64,000 nucleotides of DNA from NCBI RefSeq assembly GCF_001613245.1, contig NZ_BDBZ01000039.1, forward strand, positions 62,001-126,000, in the 5' to 3' direction. This stretch comes from Nocardia speluncae NBRC 108251. Lineage in GTDB: Bacteria > Actinomycetota > Actinomycetes > Mycobacteriales > Mycobacteriaceae. Shown here piece after piece: positions 1 through 8,548 of this stretch. Numbering within the stretch: the stretch's first letter is position 1; each line of letters begins with the position of its first letter. The notes beneath the pieces are model-generated. The model was not told where the DNA came from and made no database searches. It was given only the letters and a program-made list of their open reading frames with translations. The translations under genes were made by a program, and so were the position numbers.

Positions 1-28
1 GGCGGACGTCGGAATCGGGCGGGGAGAA

Positions 29-1678
29 TCAAGCCGGCCCTCGCCCGGTTTTCGAGAGCAGACGCTGTGCCCACCTCTCGGCGACCGGCCCGGTGACGGC
101 GGCATCGGACGAGCGGGGAGGCTGTGCAGGCGGGGATCCAGGAGGCTGTGCAGGCTCCGAATGGTCGGTGTCGTCGGCGAGAGCGTCCCATACCGGGCAG
201 GCAGTCGACACCGCAGTATCCAGTCGGTTGCCGGTGTCGATATCGGTTGCTTCCGGCCACGGGTCCGCCGCGGCGGCCAGGGCGGCGGCAATGCGGGGCG
301 TGGCCTCGGAGGGGTCGTGCCTGCGGCGGCGGATGCGGTCGGCGGCCACAGGTGCCGGACAGACGCAGCGTAGCGCCGCGAAACGAGCCCAGGTCCGGTG
401 CGCGAGGGCTCGAGCGCGGCGCCGTTCGGTGGCGTCGCCCCAGCTCGCATCGAGGATCACCGATCGACCCGAGTCCAGCAGTGTTCGTGCGCGGTTCAAC
501 AGTTCGGTGTAGACACGCTGCTTGTTCTCGGGTGAGTAGGCCCCGCGACCGTAGGCGCCGCTATCCCCGGCGATATCGCCGGCCGCCCGCAATTCGGCAC
601 GCACCGTGTCGCTGGAGAGGACCACGGCACCGGTGTGTTCCGCCAGTCCGGCGGCCAGGCTGGATTTACCGGTGCCGGGTAGTCCGCCGACGAGGACCAG
701 CCGCACCGCCGATGCCTGCAGGTGCTCGACCGCGATCTGCAGGTGCCGGTGTGCGCGGTCACCGCCTCCTGTGTCCCCTTGGCCGGCGCGGATGGCGTCG
801 ACTTTCGCGCGGACCAGCGCACGGTAGGCGATGTAGTGATCGGCCAGCGAGGCCGGGGCGGTGTCTGCGGCGCGGCGCTGATAGGTCTGGATCAGATCGG
901 CCGCGTATTCGGGGTGGCCGAGGAACTGGAGGTCCATGGCGAGGAAGGCGATATCGTCGAGGCAGTCAACGAACCGCAGATCGTCGTCGAAGTCGAGGCA
1001 GTCGAGGATGCGGAACCCGTCGCGGAGTTCGAAGATGTCCTCGGCGAGCAGGTCGCCGTGCCCGTCGACCATGCGCCCCGCGGCGATACGGTCCTCGAAC
1101 AGGCGCTGCCGGCCGGTCAGGTAGTGCCGGACCAGTGTGTCGATGGTGTGGAGCAGTGCGGGGTCGAGGATTTCGGGTGGCCGGTGGCGCATGCTTGTCA
1201 GCAGGACGGTCCACCGGCCCCAGAGCGCATCGGCGGTGCCGGCCCGGTCGATCTCGGGTCCTCGTCGCGCGGTGGTGTGGAAGTCCACCAGCACATCGAC
1301 CAGGGCCGTGAGGTCGACGGGCTCGCCCCCCGGGTCACTGAGCCGACGCGATAACCGGGTGTGTTCGGGGAGGCGGCGCATGACGATCACCGGCTCGTCC
1401 GGTGCTTTGCCGGGCTGAGTGAAATGGCCCAGCCCGAGATAGATGTCGGGGGCGAGCCGACGGTTCAGTTCGATCTCGCGAGTACAGGCGCGTTGCCGCT
1501 GCTGCGTCGTGGCGAAGTCGAGAAAGTCGGTGGTGATCGATTTTTTGACCTTGTATACCCGGTCCCCGCAGAGCATAACGATCCCGGTGTGTGTCTCCCG
1601 CAGTTCGACCGCTGGATCCATGTCCAGGTCCTGTCTGTTGCGCGTATGCCCGGCGCGGCGCCGGAGGTTACCCGTCAT
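29..1678 (-). CDS. Two-domain kinase-like protein, Rv2004c family (phosphotransferase-like domain plus AAA P-loop kinase)
   Basis: 549 residues. The N-terminal half (about 20-310) has an aminoglycoside-phosphotransferase-like fold with VDGHGDLLAEDIF and LDCLDFDDDLR, which look like its catalytic-loop and metal-binding stretches. The C-terminal half begins with a Walker A loop, GGLPGTGKSS, near residues 329-338. This pairing is that of M. tuberculosis Rv2004c, a DosR-regulon protein; the substrate is unknown in the family. The chosen ATG overlaps the PEP synthase stop as ATGA, so translation is probably coupled. An internal ATG at about 1621, with CAGGAC upstream, is an alternative start. It is the last gene of a three-gene operon. 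The family match is strong; the phosphorylated substrate cannot be read from sequence. Confidence 0.85.
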   Translation of the reverse strand: MTGNLRRRAGHTRNRQDLDMDPAVELRETHTGIVMLCGDRVYKVKKSITTDFLDFATTQQRQRACTREIELNRRLAPDIYLGLGHFTQPGKAPDEPVIVMRRLPEHTRLSRRLSDPGGEPVDLTALVDVLVDFHTTARRGPEIDRAGTADALWGRWTVLLTSMRHRPPEILDPALLHTIDTLVRHYLTGRQRLFEDRIAAGRMVDGHGDLLAEDIFELRDGFRILDCLDFDDDLRFVDCLDDIAFLAMDLQFLGHPEYAADLIQTYQRRAADTAPASLADHYIAYRALVRAKVDAIRAGQGDTGGGDRAHRHLQIAVEHLQASAVRLVLVGGLPGTGKSSLAAGLAEHTGAVVLSSDTVRAELRAAGDIAGDSGAYGRGAYSPENKQRVYTELLNRARTLLDSGRSVILDASWGDATERRRARALAHRTWARFAALRCVCPAPVAADRIRRRRHDPSEATPRIAAALAAAADPWPEATDIDTGNRLDTAVSTACPVWDALADDTDHSEPAQPPGSPPAQPPRSSDAAVTGPVAERWAQRLLSKTGRGPA

Positions 1679-3966
1679 CGGCCGGTCGCACGGACGTGAT
1701 CGAGCAGTAGCCGCCGTTCGGCGGCCTCGATGGCGCGTCGTGTCGCGAGGACGGCATCAGTGGTGACCGAGACCGACGTGATGCCCATCCGGATCAGGTG
1801 TTCGACGAAGTCGGGGTTTCTCGACGGCGCCTGCCCGCACAACGAGGAGGTGATCCCCGACGTGCGCGCGGCGGCGACGATGGTGGAGATCGCGTCCAGC
1901 ACTGCGGGGTCGGATTCGTCGAACAGCGGTGCGCACTCGGTGGAGTCGCGGTCGACTCCCAGGGTCAGTTGGGTGAGGTCGTTGCTGCCGATCGAAACCC
2001 CGTCGATGCCCAGGCCGACGTATTCGGGCAGCCAGTAGGCAATCGACGGCACTTCGGCCATAACCCAGCGGTGCATTCCGCGCTGATTGCGCAGCGAGCC
2101 GGAATCGATGAGGTCCAGGCATGCTTCCAGTTCCCAGCGGGTGCGTACGAACGGGAGCATCAGGTGCAGGTTCGGGGTTCGTTGCCGGACCTCGGCCAAG
2201 GCGCTCATCTCGAGCTCGAACACTTCCGGCTCCCGGGTGTAGCGATAGCATCCGCGGTAGCCGATCATCGGGTTGTGTTCCCGCGGCTCGTAGCCGGCCC
2301 CGCCTTCGAGGTCGCGGAATTCGTTGCTGCGGAAGTCGGTGGCCCGGTAGATCACCGGGCGCGGGGCGAATGCAGTGGCGATGTGGGTGAGCGCATCGAC
2401 CATGCGGTCGAGGAACACATGTTGTTCGCCGCGGGCGATCACTTCACGGGGATGGCGGTTGTCGAGGGCACGGGTCAGCAGCATCTCGGCGCGCAGGAGC
2501 CCGACGCCGTCGGTGTCGGCGGCGGCTGCGCGTTGCGCGGCTTCGGGCAGCGCGAGGTTGACATACAGTTTGGTGGCCGTAGCCGGGCTTGCTGCCGGGG
2601 CGGTGCCAGCGGTGTGGGGTTCGGTGACCACCGTGGTGTGGGGTTGTGCGCCGGCGCGGACTTCTCCTGTGGAGCCGTCGACGGTGACGGTGTCGCCGTC
2701 GGTGAGCGTGGTGGTGGCCGTGCGGGCGCCGACGATGCAGGGCACACCGAGTTCCCGGGCGACGATCGCGGCGTGGCAGGTCATTCCCCCGCTATCGGTC
2801 ACCACGGCGGCGGCGCGGCTGATGGTGGGCAGCCAGTCCGGGTTGGTCATGGGCGCGACCAAGATCTCGCCGTGCGCAAGCGCGGTCCCTTGTTCCGGTG
2901 CGGACAGTACGCGTACGGTCCCGTCTGCGGTGCCGGGTGCGGCGGCAAGTCCGCGGACGAGCACTGTTGCCGACGGGGGAGCGTCCGGAACAGGGTGGGG
3001 TTCGGGCAGGGTGGTGATGGGCCGGGCTTGGACCAGCCAGAGTCCGTCCTCGTCGTAGACCCATTCGACATCTTGTGGCCGGTTGCCGTGATGGTGGTGT
3101 ACGGCCAGGGCAAGCCGGGCGACCTCGACGGCTTCGTGTTCCGTCAGTGCCGGTGCTGTCTTGTCTTCCTCGCTGAGTTCGATGCGGCGGTCGCCGCCAG
3201 GGCCGGCGATAATGGCGAAATCCTGGTGGCCGGGCCGGCGTTCGAGCAGGCGGGGCCCTTCGGTATCGAGGAGGTAGGTGTCGGGTTGGATGGTCCCGGA
3301 GACCACGACCTCGCCTTGGCCGCGGGCTGCGTCGACGACGATGCGGTCCCGGCGGCCGGTGGCCGGGTCGGCAGTAAACGCGACACCCGCACGGCGGGCC
3401 TGCACCATCGTCTGCACGACCACTGCCATGGCCGGTGTGGCCTGCATGTCGCGGCGGGCGCGATAGGTCAGTACCCGCGGACTGAACAGCGAGGCCCAGC
3501 AGTCGACGATCGCCTCGACGAGCTCTTTCTGGCCACGCACGTTGGTACGGGTGAGGTTCATGCCCGCGAACGAGGAGGTCGCGCTGTCCTCGCCGACCGC
3601 GGAGGAACGCACTGCCACGTCGGCGCGGTTGCCGAGTGAACGGTAGGCGGCCGCGATCGCCGAGCGCGCTTCGGTATCGAGAGTGCAGGCGCGCACGATT
3701 TCGCGCATGCGCTGACACAGCTCGTCCACCCGGACGGAATCGGCCGCCGCCGCGGCGGCGAGTGCTTCGGCGTGCAGCGCCGCGAGTTCGGCGCCGCGTG
3801 CTCCCTGCGCGACGATCTGCTCGTAGCAGGAACGCAGGACAACGAATCCCGGCGGGACCGGGAGGCCGGCGGCGACGAGTTCACCGAGGTTGGCGCCCTT
3901 GCCGCCGGCCTCGTCGGCGTCGGCCAGGCACAGTTGATCGAACGCGGCGACATAGGCGCCCATCAT
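1675..3966 (-). CDS. ppsA: Phosphoenolpyruvate synthase (pyruvate, water dikinase)
   Basis: 763 residues, the usual PEP synthase length. It converts pyruvate, ATP and water to PEP, AMP and phosphate in the cytosol. The N-terminal nucleotide-binding domain starts with AGGKGANLGELVAAG and includes VRSSAVGEDSATSSFAG. The swivelling domain carries the phospho-histidine motif GGMTCHAAIVARELGVP near residue 396. The C-terminal PEP/pyruvate barrel has SIGSNDLTQLTLGVDRD and the proton-donor cysteine region SLCGQAPSRNPDF. The ATG at 3966 overlaps the upstream stop as ATGA and follows AAGGGAG; a longer frame back to 4383 is a shadow of the upstream gene. Its place behind a DosR-type box suggests gluconeogenic or anaplerotic rerouting in dormancy, which is an inference. 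Confidence 0.93.
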   Translation of the reverse strand: MMGAYVAAFDQLCLADADEAGGKGANLGELVAAGLPVPPGFVVLRSCYEQIVAQGARGAELAALHAEALAAAAAADSVRVDELCQRMREIVRACTLDTEARSAIAAAYRSLGNRADVAVRSSAVGEDSATSSFAGMNLTRTNVRGQKELVEAIVDCWASLFSPRVLTYRARRDMQATPAMAVVVQTMVQARRAGVAFTADPATGRRDRIVVDAARGQGEVVVSGTIQPDTYLLDTEGPRLLERRPGHQDFAIIAGPGGDRRIELSEEDKTAPALTEHEAVEVARLALAVHHHHGNRPQDVEWVYDEDGLWLVQARPITTLPEPHPVPDAPPSATVLVRGLAAAPGTADGTVRVLSAPEQGTALAHGEILVAPMTNPDWLPTISRAAAVVTDSGGMTCHAAIVARELGVPCIVGARTATTTLTDGDTVTVDGSTGEVRAGAQPHTTVVTEPHTAGTAPAASPATATKLYVNLALPEAAQRAAAADTDGVGLLRAEMLLTRALDNRHPREVIARGEQHVFLDRMVDALTHIATAFAPRPVIYRATDFRSNEFRDLEGGAGYEPREHNPMIGYRGCYRYTREPEVFELEMSALAEVRQRTPNLHLMLPFVRTRWELEACLDLIDSGSLRNQRGMHRWVMAEVPSIAYWLPEYVGLGIDGVSIGSNDLTQLTLGVDRDSTECAPLFDESDPAVLDAISTIVAAARTSGITSSLCGQAPSRNPDFVEHLIRMGITSVSVTTDAVLATRRAIEAAERRLLLDHVRATGR

Positions 3967-4433
3967 CGACTCCCTTGCTTGTCGGTGCCGGTGGCGACTG
4001 TGCTGCTGAGCAACTCGGCGGTGAGCAGCCGCCGTAAGGGGGCGGGTAGTTCGGCCAGGAGCCGGTCCAGTTGCCCGGTGGAGAACAGCCGGCTCAGTGC
4101 TTCGGTGACCGCACCGAGCAGGGCAGCGGCCTCGTCGGCGGAGACGCCGGCCTCGCCGGCGAACTGCGTCAGGAACGACTCCACGGTGTGCGGGTGGGGC
4201 ACCTCGTCGGGGACCCAGCCCTCGTAGAAGGCACCCCGGAACAGTTCCGGCAATTGGGCCGCAAGTCGCGCCGCGGTGCCGGCACCGACACTGTCGCGCA
4301 CGGTGTGCAGCCAGGCGCGCAGCGCGCGGTGTGCGAAATTGCGGTCGTAGGTGCCCAGATCGTCGGTGACCGCACGCAGCCATTTGTGTGCCGTGTTGAT
4401 CGCGGGGGCCAGCGGATCATGAGGTAGCGGCAT
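3963..4433 (-). CDS. DUF2267 domain protein
   Basis: 156 residues from the ATG at 4433, which has GAGAGG 8-13 bases upstream; an in-frame start at 4460 lacks a ribosome site. It matches the DUF2267 pattern: an N-terminal helix ending NTAHKWLRAVTDDLG, then RALRAWLHTVRDSVG, QLPELFRGAFYEGWVP and a helical tail. DUF2267 has no established function. It leads the operon with PEP synthase and the Rv2004c-like kinase. A second, longer copy lies at 53119-53778; the two share the FALRALRAW and PEFLRGVWYEGW segments, so they are paralogues, each behind its own DosR-type box. Confidence 0.85.
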   Translation of the reverse strand: MPLPHDPLAPAINTAHKWLRAVTDDLGTYDRNFAHRALRAWLHTVRDSVGAGTAARLAAQLPELFRGAFYEGWVPDEVPHPHTVESFLTQFAGEAGVSADEAAALLGAVTEALSRLFSTGQLDRLLAELPAPLRRLLTAELLSSTVATGTDKQGSR

Positions 4434-4561
4434 GACCGGTCCTCTCGGGCTCGGCGGCAACCCTCGCCGAGGTCGGCGGGCACTGCGGAGTCTGCCTGGG
4501 CATGGGTCCAGCGTGGTCGATACGCCGGCCTCCGGGTCAGTGTCGTCGTGCCTGAGCCGCT

Positions 4562-4575
4562 GGGACCTAGGACCT
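4562..4575. promoter_or_regulatory. DosR-type box upstream of the DUF2267-ppsA-kinase operon
   Basis: GGGACCTAGGACCT matches 8 of 10 half-site bases of GGGAC-N4-GTCCC, with a perfect CCTAGG core. Its centre is about 135 bp from the DUF2267 start. Confidence 0.55.
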
Positions 4576-4876
4576 TTCCGGCGTGGCGTGGGCCGTAGCC
4601 CCCTGTATCCGGGGTCGGCGGTGCCGGGAGCCAGGACACCACCACCGGGAAGGCCACGGCCGGCACCGGCATCCCGGCCACCCGCGTCAGCGCCGTGGCG
4701 GCCCTCGACATGAGACCGAGGTGGTCAGCTACACAGCCGGGTCACCGGCCTGGGGACTCGGCGGGACGAACGGCATGTCCGAAGGTCACAGGTTCTCAGG
4801 ACGCGATTGCGTTGCTCGGCCGACGACACAGGCCGGTGGGCTCTGGCCGGATTCGCCTGTAGACGGCCACTCTGGG

Positions 4877-4890
4877 AGGGGAAAAGTCGC
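4877..4890. promoter_or_regulatory. Weak DosR-type box upstream of nitroreductase 4914
   Basis: AGGGGAAAAGTCGC matches 6 of 10 half-site bases, but closely resembles the boxes at 18263 and 35914. It is only about 30 bp from the ATG, closer than its siblings, so its role is doubtful. Confidence 0.35.
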
Positions 4891-4913
4891 CCGGTTGCGA
4901 CGAGGAGAGGAAT

Positions 4914-5936
4914 ATGGTCGCCGCGAAACCCGATGTGCAGACAGTGCGCAAGATTGTAGCCAGGGCGTGCCGTGCGCCGTCGCTGCACAACAGTCAGCCG
5001 TGGCGGTGGACATGGAACGGGGCGTCTCTGCGGCTGTATATCGATGATCGGCGTCTGCTGCCCTACACCGATGCGTTCAACCGGCAAGGGATCATCGCCT
5101 GCGGCGCCGCACTCGATCACGCTCAGGTAGCAGGCGCCGCATTGGGGTGGGAAATGCAGGTGTCGGTGTTCCCCGGCCCCCTGGACCGGTCGCATCTGGC
5201 GTCGCTGTCGTTTCGTGGCCGTCATGCACCCTTGGAGGCCGATGAGCTGCTCGGCGCGGCGATCGAAACCCGCTGTACCGATCGGCTGCCGTTCACTGCG
5301 CCCTTCCAATGGATCGGTCTGGAGGTGGTCCTGCGGACACTGTGCCGCAACTTCGGCACCCATCTGCGGGTGCTCGACCGGTCTCAGCACCGCGATCTGA
5401 ACCGGATCTCGGACACGGCGGCCGCGTTGCGCCGCGCCGATCCCCGATATCAGGACGAACTGCATGGATGGGCCGGCGACACCTGGCGGCCCTATGCCGG
5501 TATCCCTGCGTCTGCCCGGGCGACAGCCCAGGCGGCGGAGAAGGTAGCGACAGGCCGGATGTTCCCGGTCGGTGCCGCCGACGCGGCCACGCACCTCTCG
5601 ATCGAGGACCGTGCCGCGATCGTCGTGCTCTCCAGCGATAACGACACCGTGGAATCCCTCCTCGAATGCGGACGGGCGTTATCGCAGCTCCTGCTCGAGT
5701 GCACGGTCGAAGGGCTGGCGACCTGCACGCTGACCCACGTCACCGAAGCCCCGTCGGTGCGGGCAATGGTGAGCGACCTGCTGGGTCTCGACTACCCCCA
5801 GGTCCTGGTTCGTATCGGGCAGGCCACCGCGCCGTCGCCTCCGCGTACCCCGCGTCTGCCGCTTGAGTCGGTATTCGACCTCGACCCCGAAAGCCCCGGC
5901 CCCGGGTATGGCCGGTCCTCGGCGGCGGCGACCTGA
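4914..5936 (+). CDS. Acg-family nitroreductase
   Basis: 340 residues. The N-terminal RAPSLHNSQPWRW and GIIACGAALDH segments are the hallmark of the Acg family (M. tuberculosis Rv2032, Rv3127, Rv3131). These are FMN-binding nitroreductase-fold proteins with the two halves fused in one chain; Rv2032 binds FMN but has an occluded active site and is proposed to sequester flavin. Middle motif: CTDRLPF. C-terminal motif: EGLATCTLTHVTEAP. The ATG follows GAGGAGAGG. It is one of three paralogues here (others at 9365 and 26562) and sits next to hspX, as acg does in M. tuberculosis. Physiological substrate unknown. Confidence 0.9.
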   Translation: MVAAKPDVQTVRKIVARACRAPSLHNSQPWRWTWNGASLRLYIDDRRLLPYTDAFNRQGIIACGAALDHAQVAGAALGWEMQVSVFPGPLDRSHLASLSFRGRHAPLEADELLGAAIETRCTDRLPFTAPFQWIGLEVVLRTLCRNFGTHLRVLDRSQHRDLNRISDTAAALRRADPRYQDELHGWAGDTWRPYAGIPASARATAQAAEKVATGRMFPVGAADAATHLSIEDRAAIVVLSSDNDTVESLLECGRALSQLLLECTVEGLATCTLTHVTEAPSVRAMVSDLLGLDYPQVLVRIGQATAPSPPRTPRLPLESVFDLDPESPGPGYGRSSAAAT

Positions 5937-5949
5937 GTCTCTGCCAGAG

Positions 5950-5963
5950 GTGACCGCTGTCCC
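5950..5963 (+). promoter_or_regulatory. DosR-type box upstream of hspX
   Basis: GTGACCGCTGTCCC matches 9 of 10 half-site bases of GGGAC-N4-GTCCC. Its centre is about 77 bp before the hspX ATG. It is one of the best matches in the window and sits where DosR boxes precede hspX in mycobacteria. Confidence 0.7.
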
Positions 5964-6033
5964 TATACCGCACGTGTCGCGGCGGCGTGGAATCGAACAG
6001 TGTCACCCGACAACCCATTGATCAGGAGGAGTA

Positions 6034-6465
6034 ATGAGCCTCATCCCTGCACACCGCCAACAGCATTCGCTGCTGCCCGACTTCACCGACGTCTGGAACT
6101 CACTGGCTCCGGCCGCGGGCCTGGCATCGATGTTCGGCACCCACCTGCTGCGGGTCGAGGACACCGTCGACGACGGCCACTACGTCGTCCGCGCCGAGAT
6201 CCCGGGCGTGGACCCGGACAACGACGTAGAGATCTCCGTACAGGACGGCCAACTGACCATCAAGGCCGAACGCTCGGAAAAACACGAGGAGAAGGGCCGG
6301 TCGGAATTCAGCTACGGCTCCTTTGTCCGCACCGTCACCCTGCCTCAGGGCGCAGACGAGGACGCGATCGAAGCCAACTACGCGAAAGGCATCTTGACTG
6401 TATTGGTGCCCGTCGCCGAACCGACCAGCGAAGCGAAGAAGGTCCAGGTGAAGAAGGGCGAGTAA
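6034..6465 (+). CDS. hspX: Alpha-crystallin-type small heat-shock protein (HspX/Acr-like)
   Basis: 143 residues, the same size class as M. tuberculosis HspX (Rv2031c). It shares with HspX the segments EIPGVDPDNDVEI, QDGQLTIKAER, GRSEFSYGSFVRTV, LPQGADEDAIEA and the terminal YAKGILTVLVPV (alpha-crystallin domain about 40-130). The protein is an ATP-independent holdase chaperone that accumulates in hypoxic, non-growing cells. The ATG follows an excellent AGGAGGAG. A 9/10 DosR-type box lies upstream and pfkB follows by 85 bp, matching the gene neighbourhood of M. tuberculosis (acg, hspX, Rv2030c, pfkB) except that the Rv2030c relative sits at 54012. Confidence 0.95.
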   Translation: MSLIPAHRQQHSLLPDFTDVWNSLAPAAGLASMFGTHLLRVEDTVDDGHYVVRAEIPGVDPDNDVEISVQDGQLTIKAERSEKHEEKGRSEFSYGSFVRTVTLPQGADEDAIEANYAKGILTVLVPVAEPTSEAKKVQVKKGE

Positions 6466-6488
6466 GCGAGCCCGCCGCTCGACCGAAC

Positions 6489-6505
6489 CGCCGGGAAACC
6501 CGGCG
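6489..6505 (+). terminator. GC hairpin between hspX and pfkB
   Basis: CGCCGGG-AAA-CCCGGCG forms a perfect 7-bp stem with a 3-base loop, 23 bp after the hspX stop. No T tract follows, so it may be an attenuator or an mRNA 3'-end stabiliser that makes hspX more abundant than pfkB. Confidence 0.4.
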
Positions 6506-6550
6506 TGAGTCCGGCATCTCCGACGCAGGCCTACGTGTGCAGGAGGCGCG

Positions 6551-7510
6551 ATGGTGGCGCCCATTGTCACGGTGACAATGAACCCGACAATCGACCTGTC
6601 GACCTCTACCGACCGGGTGGTAGCGACGGAGAAGATGCGCTGCGCACAGCCGCGGACGGATCCAGGCGGCGGCGGTATCAATGTCGCCCGGACAGTGCTC
6701 GCACTCGGTGAACCGGTGCTGGCGGTGCTGCCCGTCGGGGGCCCCACCGGAACAGTGCTGGAAGAGCTGCTCGGACATGCCGCAGTACCGTGCCGGATCA
6801 TCTCGATCGACGGGTCGACGCGGGAAAGCTTCTCGGTCACCGACAACGAATCCGGCCGGCAGTTCCGGTTCGTCTTCCCCGGCCCGACGTTGACCCCGTC
6901 CGAGTGGAGCCGCTGCCTGGACACCGCGAACGACGCGGCACGCCCCGCCCAGTACGTGGTGGCAAGCGGAAGTCTGCCACCCGGGGTGCCCAGCAACTTC
7001 TACCAAGCGCTGGCCACGCGGGTGGCTCGGGCAGGCAGCCGGTTCATACTCGACACCTCCGGGGAGGCGCTTCGACAGATGCGCCACGGCGCATATCTGG
7101 TGAAGCCGAGCGCACGCGAACTCGCCCATTATGTCGGCCACCCCTTACCTGACAGTGACAGCCGGATCACTGCGGCACGGGAACTGATCACCGGTGGCGT
7201 CAGCGAGCTCGTGGTGGTATCGCTCGGTGCCGACGGGGCACTCGTCGTCGGCCGGGACTGGTGGGAGACCGTGTCGGCGACACCGGTTGCGGTCGCCAAC
7301 GCCACCGGTGCCGGCGATGCGATGGTCGCGGGCCTGACTGTGGGATTCACGCGCGGGCTCGACACGATGGACGCGATGGAACTGGGGATCGCCGCGGCAT
7401 CGGCTTCTCTGGTGACCCATGGCACCAATCCCGGCCACCCCGATGTCATCGCGAACCTGCTCGACGTGCGCACTACGACACCGGCACCGCTGTCGCACAG
7501 TACGGATTGA
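6551..7510 (+). CDS. pfkB: PfkB-family 6-phosphofructokinase (ribokinase fold)
   Basis: 319 residues. The ribokinase-family N-terminal signature DPGGGGINVARTV (about residue 37) and the C-terminal anion-hole signature NATGAGDAMVAG (about 251-262, catalytic Asp) are both intact, as is the start MVAPIVTVTMNPTIDLS of the PfkB/LacC/FruK subgroup. It probably phosphorylates fructose-6-phosphate in glycolysis, as Rv2029c does in M. tuberculosis; a tagatose-6-phosphate or fructose-1-phosphate specificity cannot be excluded. The ATG is preceded by AGGAGG. It is downstream of hspX and probably co-transcribed, although a GC hairpin lies between them. Confidence 0.9.
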   Translation: MVAPIVTVTMNPTIDLSTSTDRVVATEKMRCAQPRTDPGGGGINVARTVLALGEPVLAVLPVGGPTGTVLEELLGHAAVPCRIISIDGSTRESFSVTDNESGRQFRFVFPGPTLTPSEWSRCLDTANDAARPAQYVVASGSLPPGVPSNFYQALATRVARAGSRFILDTSGEALRQMRHGAYLVKPSARELAHYVGHPLPDSDSRITAARELITGGVSELVVVSLGADGALVVGRDWWETVSATPVAVANATGAGDAMVAGLTVGFTRGLDTMDAMELGIAAASASLVTHGTNPGHPDVIANLLDVRTTTPAPLSHSTD

Positions 7511-7555
7511 CAACCGGCCGCCGCCGGTGCCTCGGCCAGGCCGTGTACAGCTACG

Positions 7556-7571
7556 GTCCCGCGCCCGGGAC
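7556..7571. repeat. Small inverted repeat before the SRPBCC gene
   Basis: GTCCCG-CGCC-CGGGAC is a perfect 6-bp inverted repeat in the 99-bp gap after pfkB. The half-sites are in the opposite order to a DosR box, so it may be a hairpin rather than an operator. Confidence 0.3.
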
Positions 7572-7609
7572 AGACAAGGACAGCTCTTTCCAGCAAGAAG
7601 GAATCATCG

Positions 7610-8350
7610 ATGCGTTCATCCGTCTTATCGATTACCGCCGCGGCCGCCGCTGCCGCGGTAGCGCTGCTGCTGCGGCAGCATATGTTGCGCTGGGGTGCGA
7701 CCGACGAGGAAGTGGCGGCAACCTATCCCGGCGACGAGCTGATCAGTCGGCCGTGTTCGCGGTCGACCATGGCGACGACCCTGCCCGGCCCGCCGACCGC
7801 GGTGTGGCCGTGGCTGGTGCAGATGGGTGCGGACCGAGCCGGCTGGTACAGCTGGGACCAGCTGGACAACGATGGCCGGGCCAGCGCTACCGAGATCGTC
7901 GAGCAATGGCAGAATCTGCGCGCCGGTGATCGGATCTGTGCAACCGCTGACGGCAGCGTCTATTTCACCGTCGCTGTGGCCGGGTATCCGTCGACGTTGG
8001 TGCTGCGCAGTGATTACGCGCTGCCCAGCGGTCGGCCCCTCGACCCGGCCGAACCCGACCCACGCGCGTTCGCCCGCGGATTATGGGGCTTTCACCTGCG
8101 CGAATTGCCCGGAAACAAGACTCGGCTGGTGGTGCGCACCGTCGGCCGTGACGGGCCCCGCGCGGTCACCGCGGTGTTCGACCGGTTGTTCGGGGAACCC
8201 GCTCACCTGATCATGCAGGCACGCCAGTTCCACAACCTGGCGCAGCGGGTCCGATCCACCGCAGACAGCGCCGAGCCCGCAGCGGCTGCCACGGCCGTGA
8301 CAACCCGGCCCGAGCAGATCGCGGATCGAGCCACACCTGTCCCGCACTGA
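7610..8350 (+). CDS. SRPBCC-like protein with N-terminal membrane anchor
   Basis: 246 residues. It begins with an Ala/Val-rich hydrophobic helix (residues 4-20) that would anchor it to the membrane or act as an uncleaved signal. The remainder has the pattern of actinobacterial SRPBCC (START/Bet v1-like) proteins: DELISRPCSRSTMATTLPGP, WPWLVQMGADRAGWYSWDQL and GFHLRELPGNKTRLVVRT. SRPBCC folds bind lipids or small hydrophobic ligands; no ligand can be assigned. It follows pfkB by 99 bp on the same strand, with AGAAGGAA as ribosome site, so it may end the hspX-pfkB operon. The C-terminal 35 residues are low-complexity. Confidence 0.7.
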   Translation: MRSSVLSITAAAAAAAVALLLRQHMLRWGATDEEVAATYPGDELISRPCSRSTMATTLPGPPTAVWPWLVQMGADRAGWYSWDQLDNDGRASATEIVEQWQNLRAGDRICATADGSVYFTVAVAGYPSTLVLRSDYALPSGRPLDPAEPDPRAFARGLWGFHLRELPGNKTRLVVRTVGRDGPRAVTAVFDRLFGEPAHLIMQARQFHNLAQRVRSTADSAEPAAAATAVTTRPEQIADRATPVPH

Positions 8351-8467
8351 CCTCAGGTAATCCTCAGCGAGATCCCGGATTGCGCCGCCACGGCATTGTC
8401 GGCGCGGTACGCAGCGAGGACCGCGCAGAACAGCGGAAAGCGGCGGGGTCGTAGGAGAGCTGAAGAA

Positions 8468-8481
8468 GTGACTTTCGCCCG
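8468..8481 (+). promoter_or_regulatory. DosR-type box upstream of the SDR-PDH operon
   Basis: GTGACTTTCGCCCG matches 7 of 10 half-site bases and the GTGACTTT subclass also seen at 27677, 36656, 46508 and 52830. Its centre is 75 bp before the SDR start. It lies inside a longer version of that frame, supporting the shorter start. Confidence 0.6.
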
Positions 8482-8548
8482 TGTCCGCACCGTAGTGGGC
8501 GGGACGAAGCTTGGAACTCCAATGGCCCCTGCGAGGGAGGTTGCCGAC

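Larger units (their letters stand above)
4434..4913. other. 480-bp divergent promoter region
   Basis: No convincing gene lies here; the frames crossing it are shadows without ribosome sites. It separates the leftward DUF2267/PEP synthase operon from the rightward nitroreductase. It holds the two candidate DosR-type boxes listed separately, plus a weaker one at 4776-4789 (TGTCC-GAAG-GTCAC). Confidence 0.6.

Noticed and set aside
1798..3639. 613-codon plus-strand frame opposite PEP synthase
   Set aside because: It is antisense to a gene with full catalytic motifs, is rich in Gly/Val/Arg typical of shadow frames and matches no family.
4776..4789. TGTCCGAAGGTCAC as a DosR-type box for the nitroreductase at 4914
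   Set aside because: Only about 6 of 10 half-site bases fit, with a poor left half; noted in the gap entry but not called.
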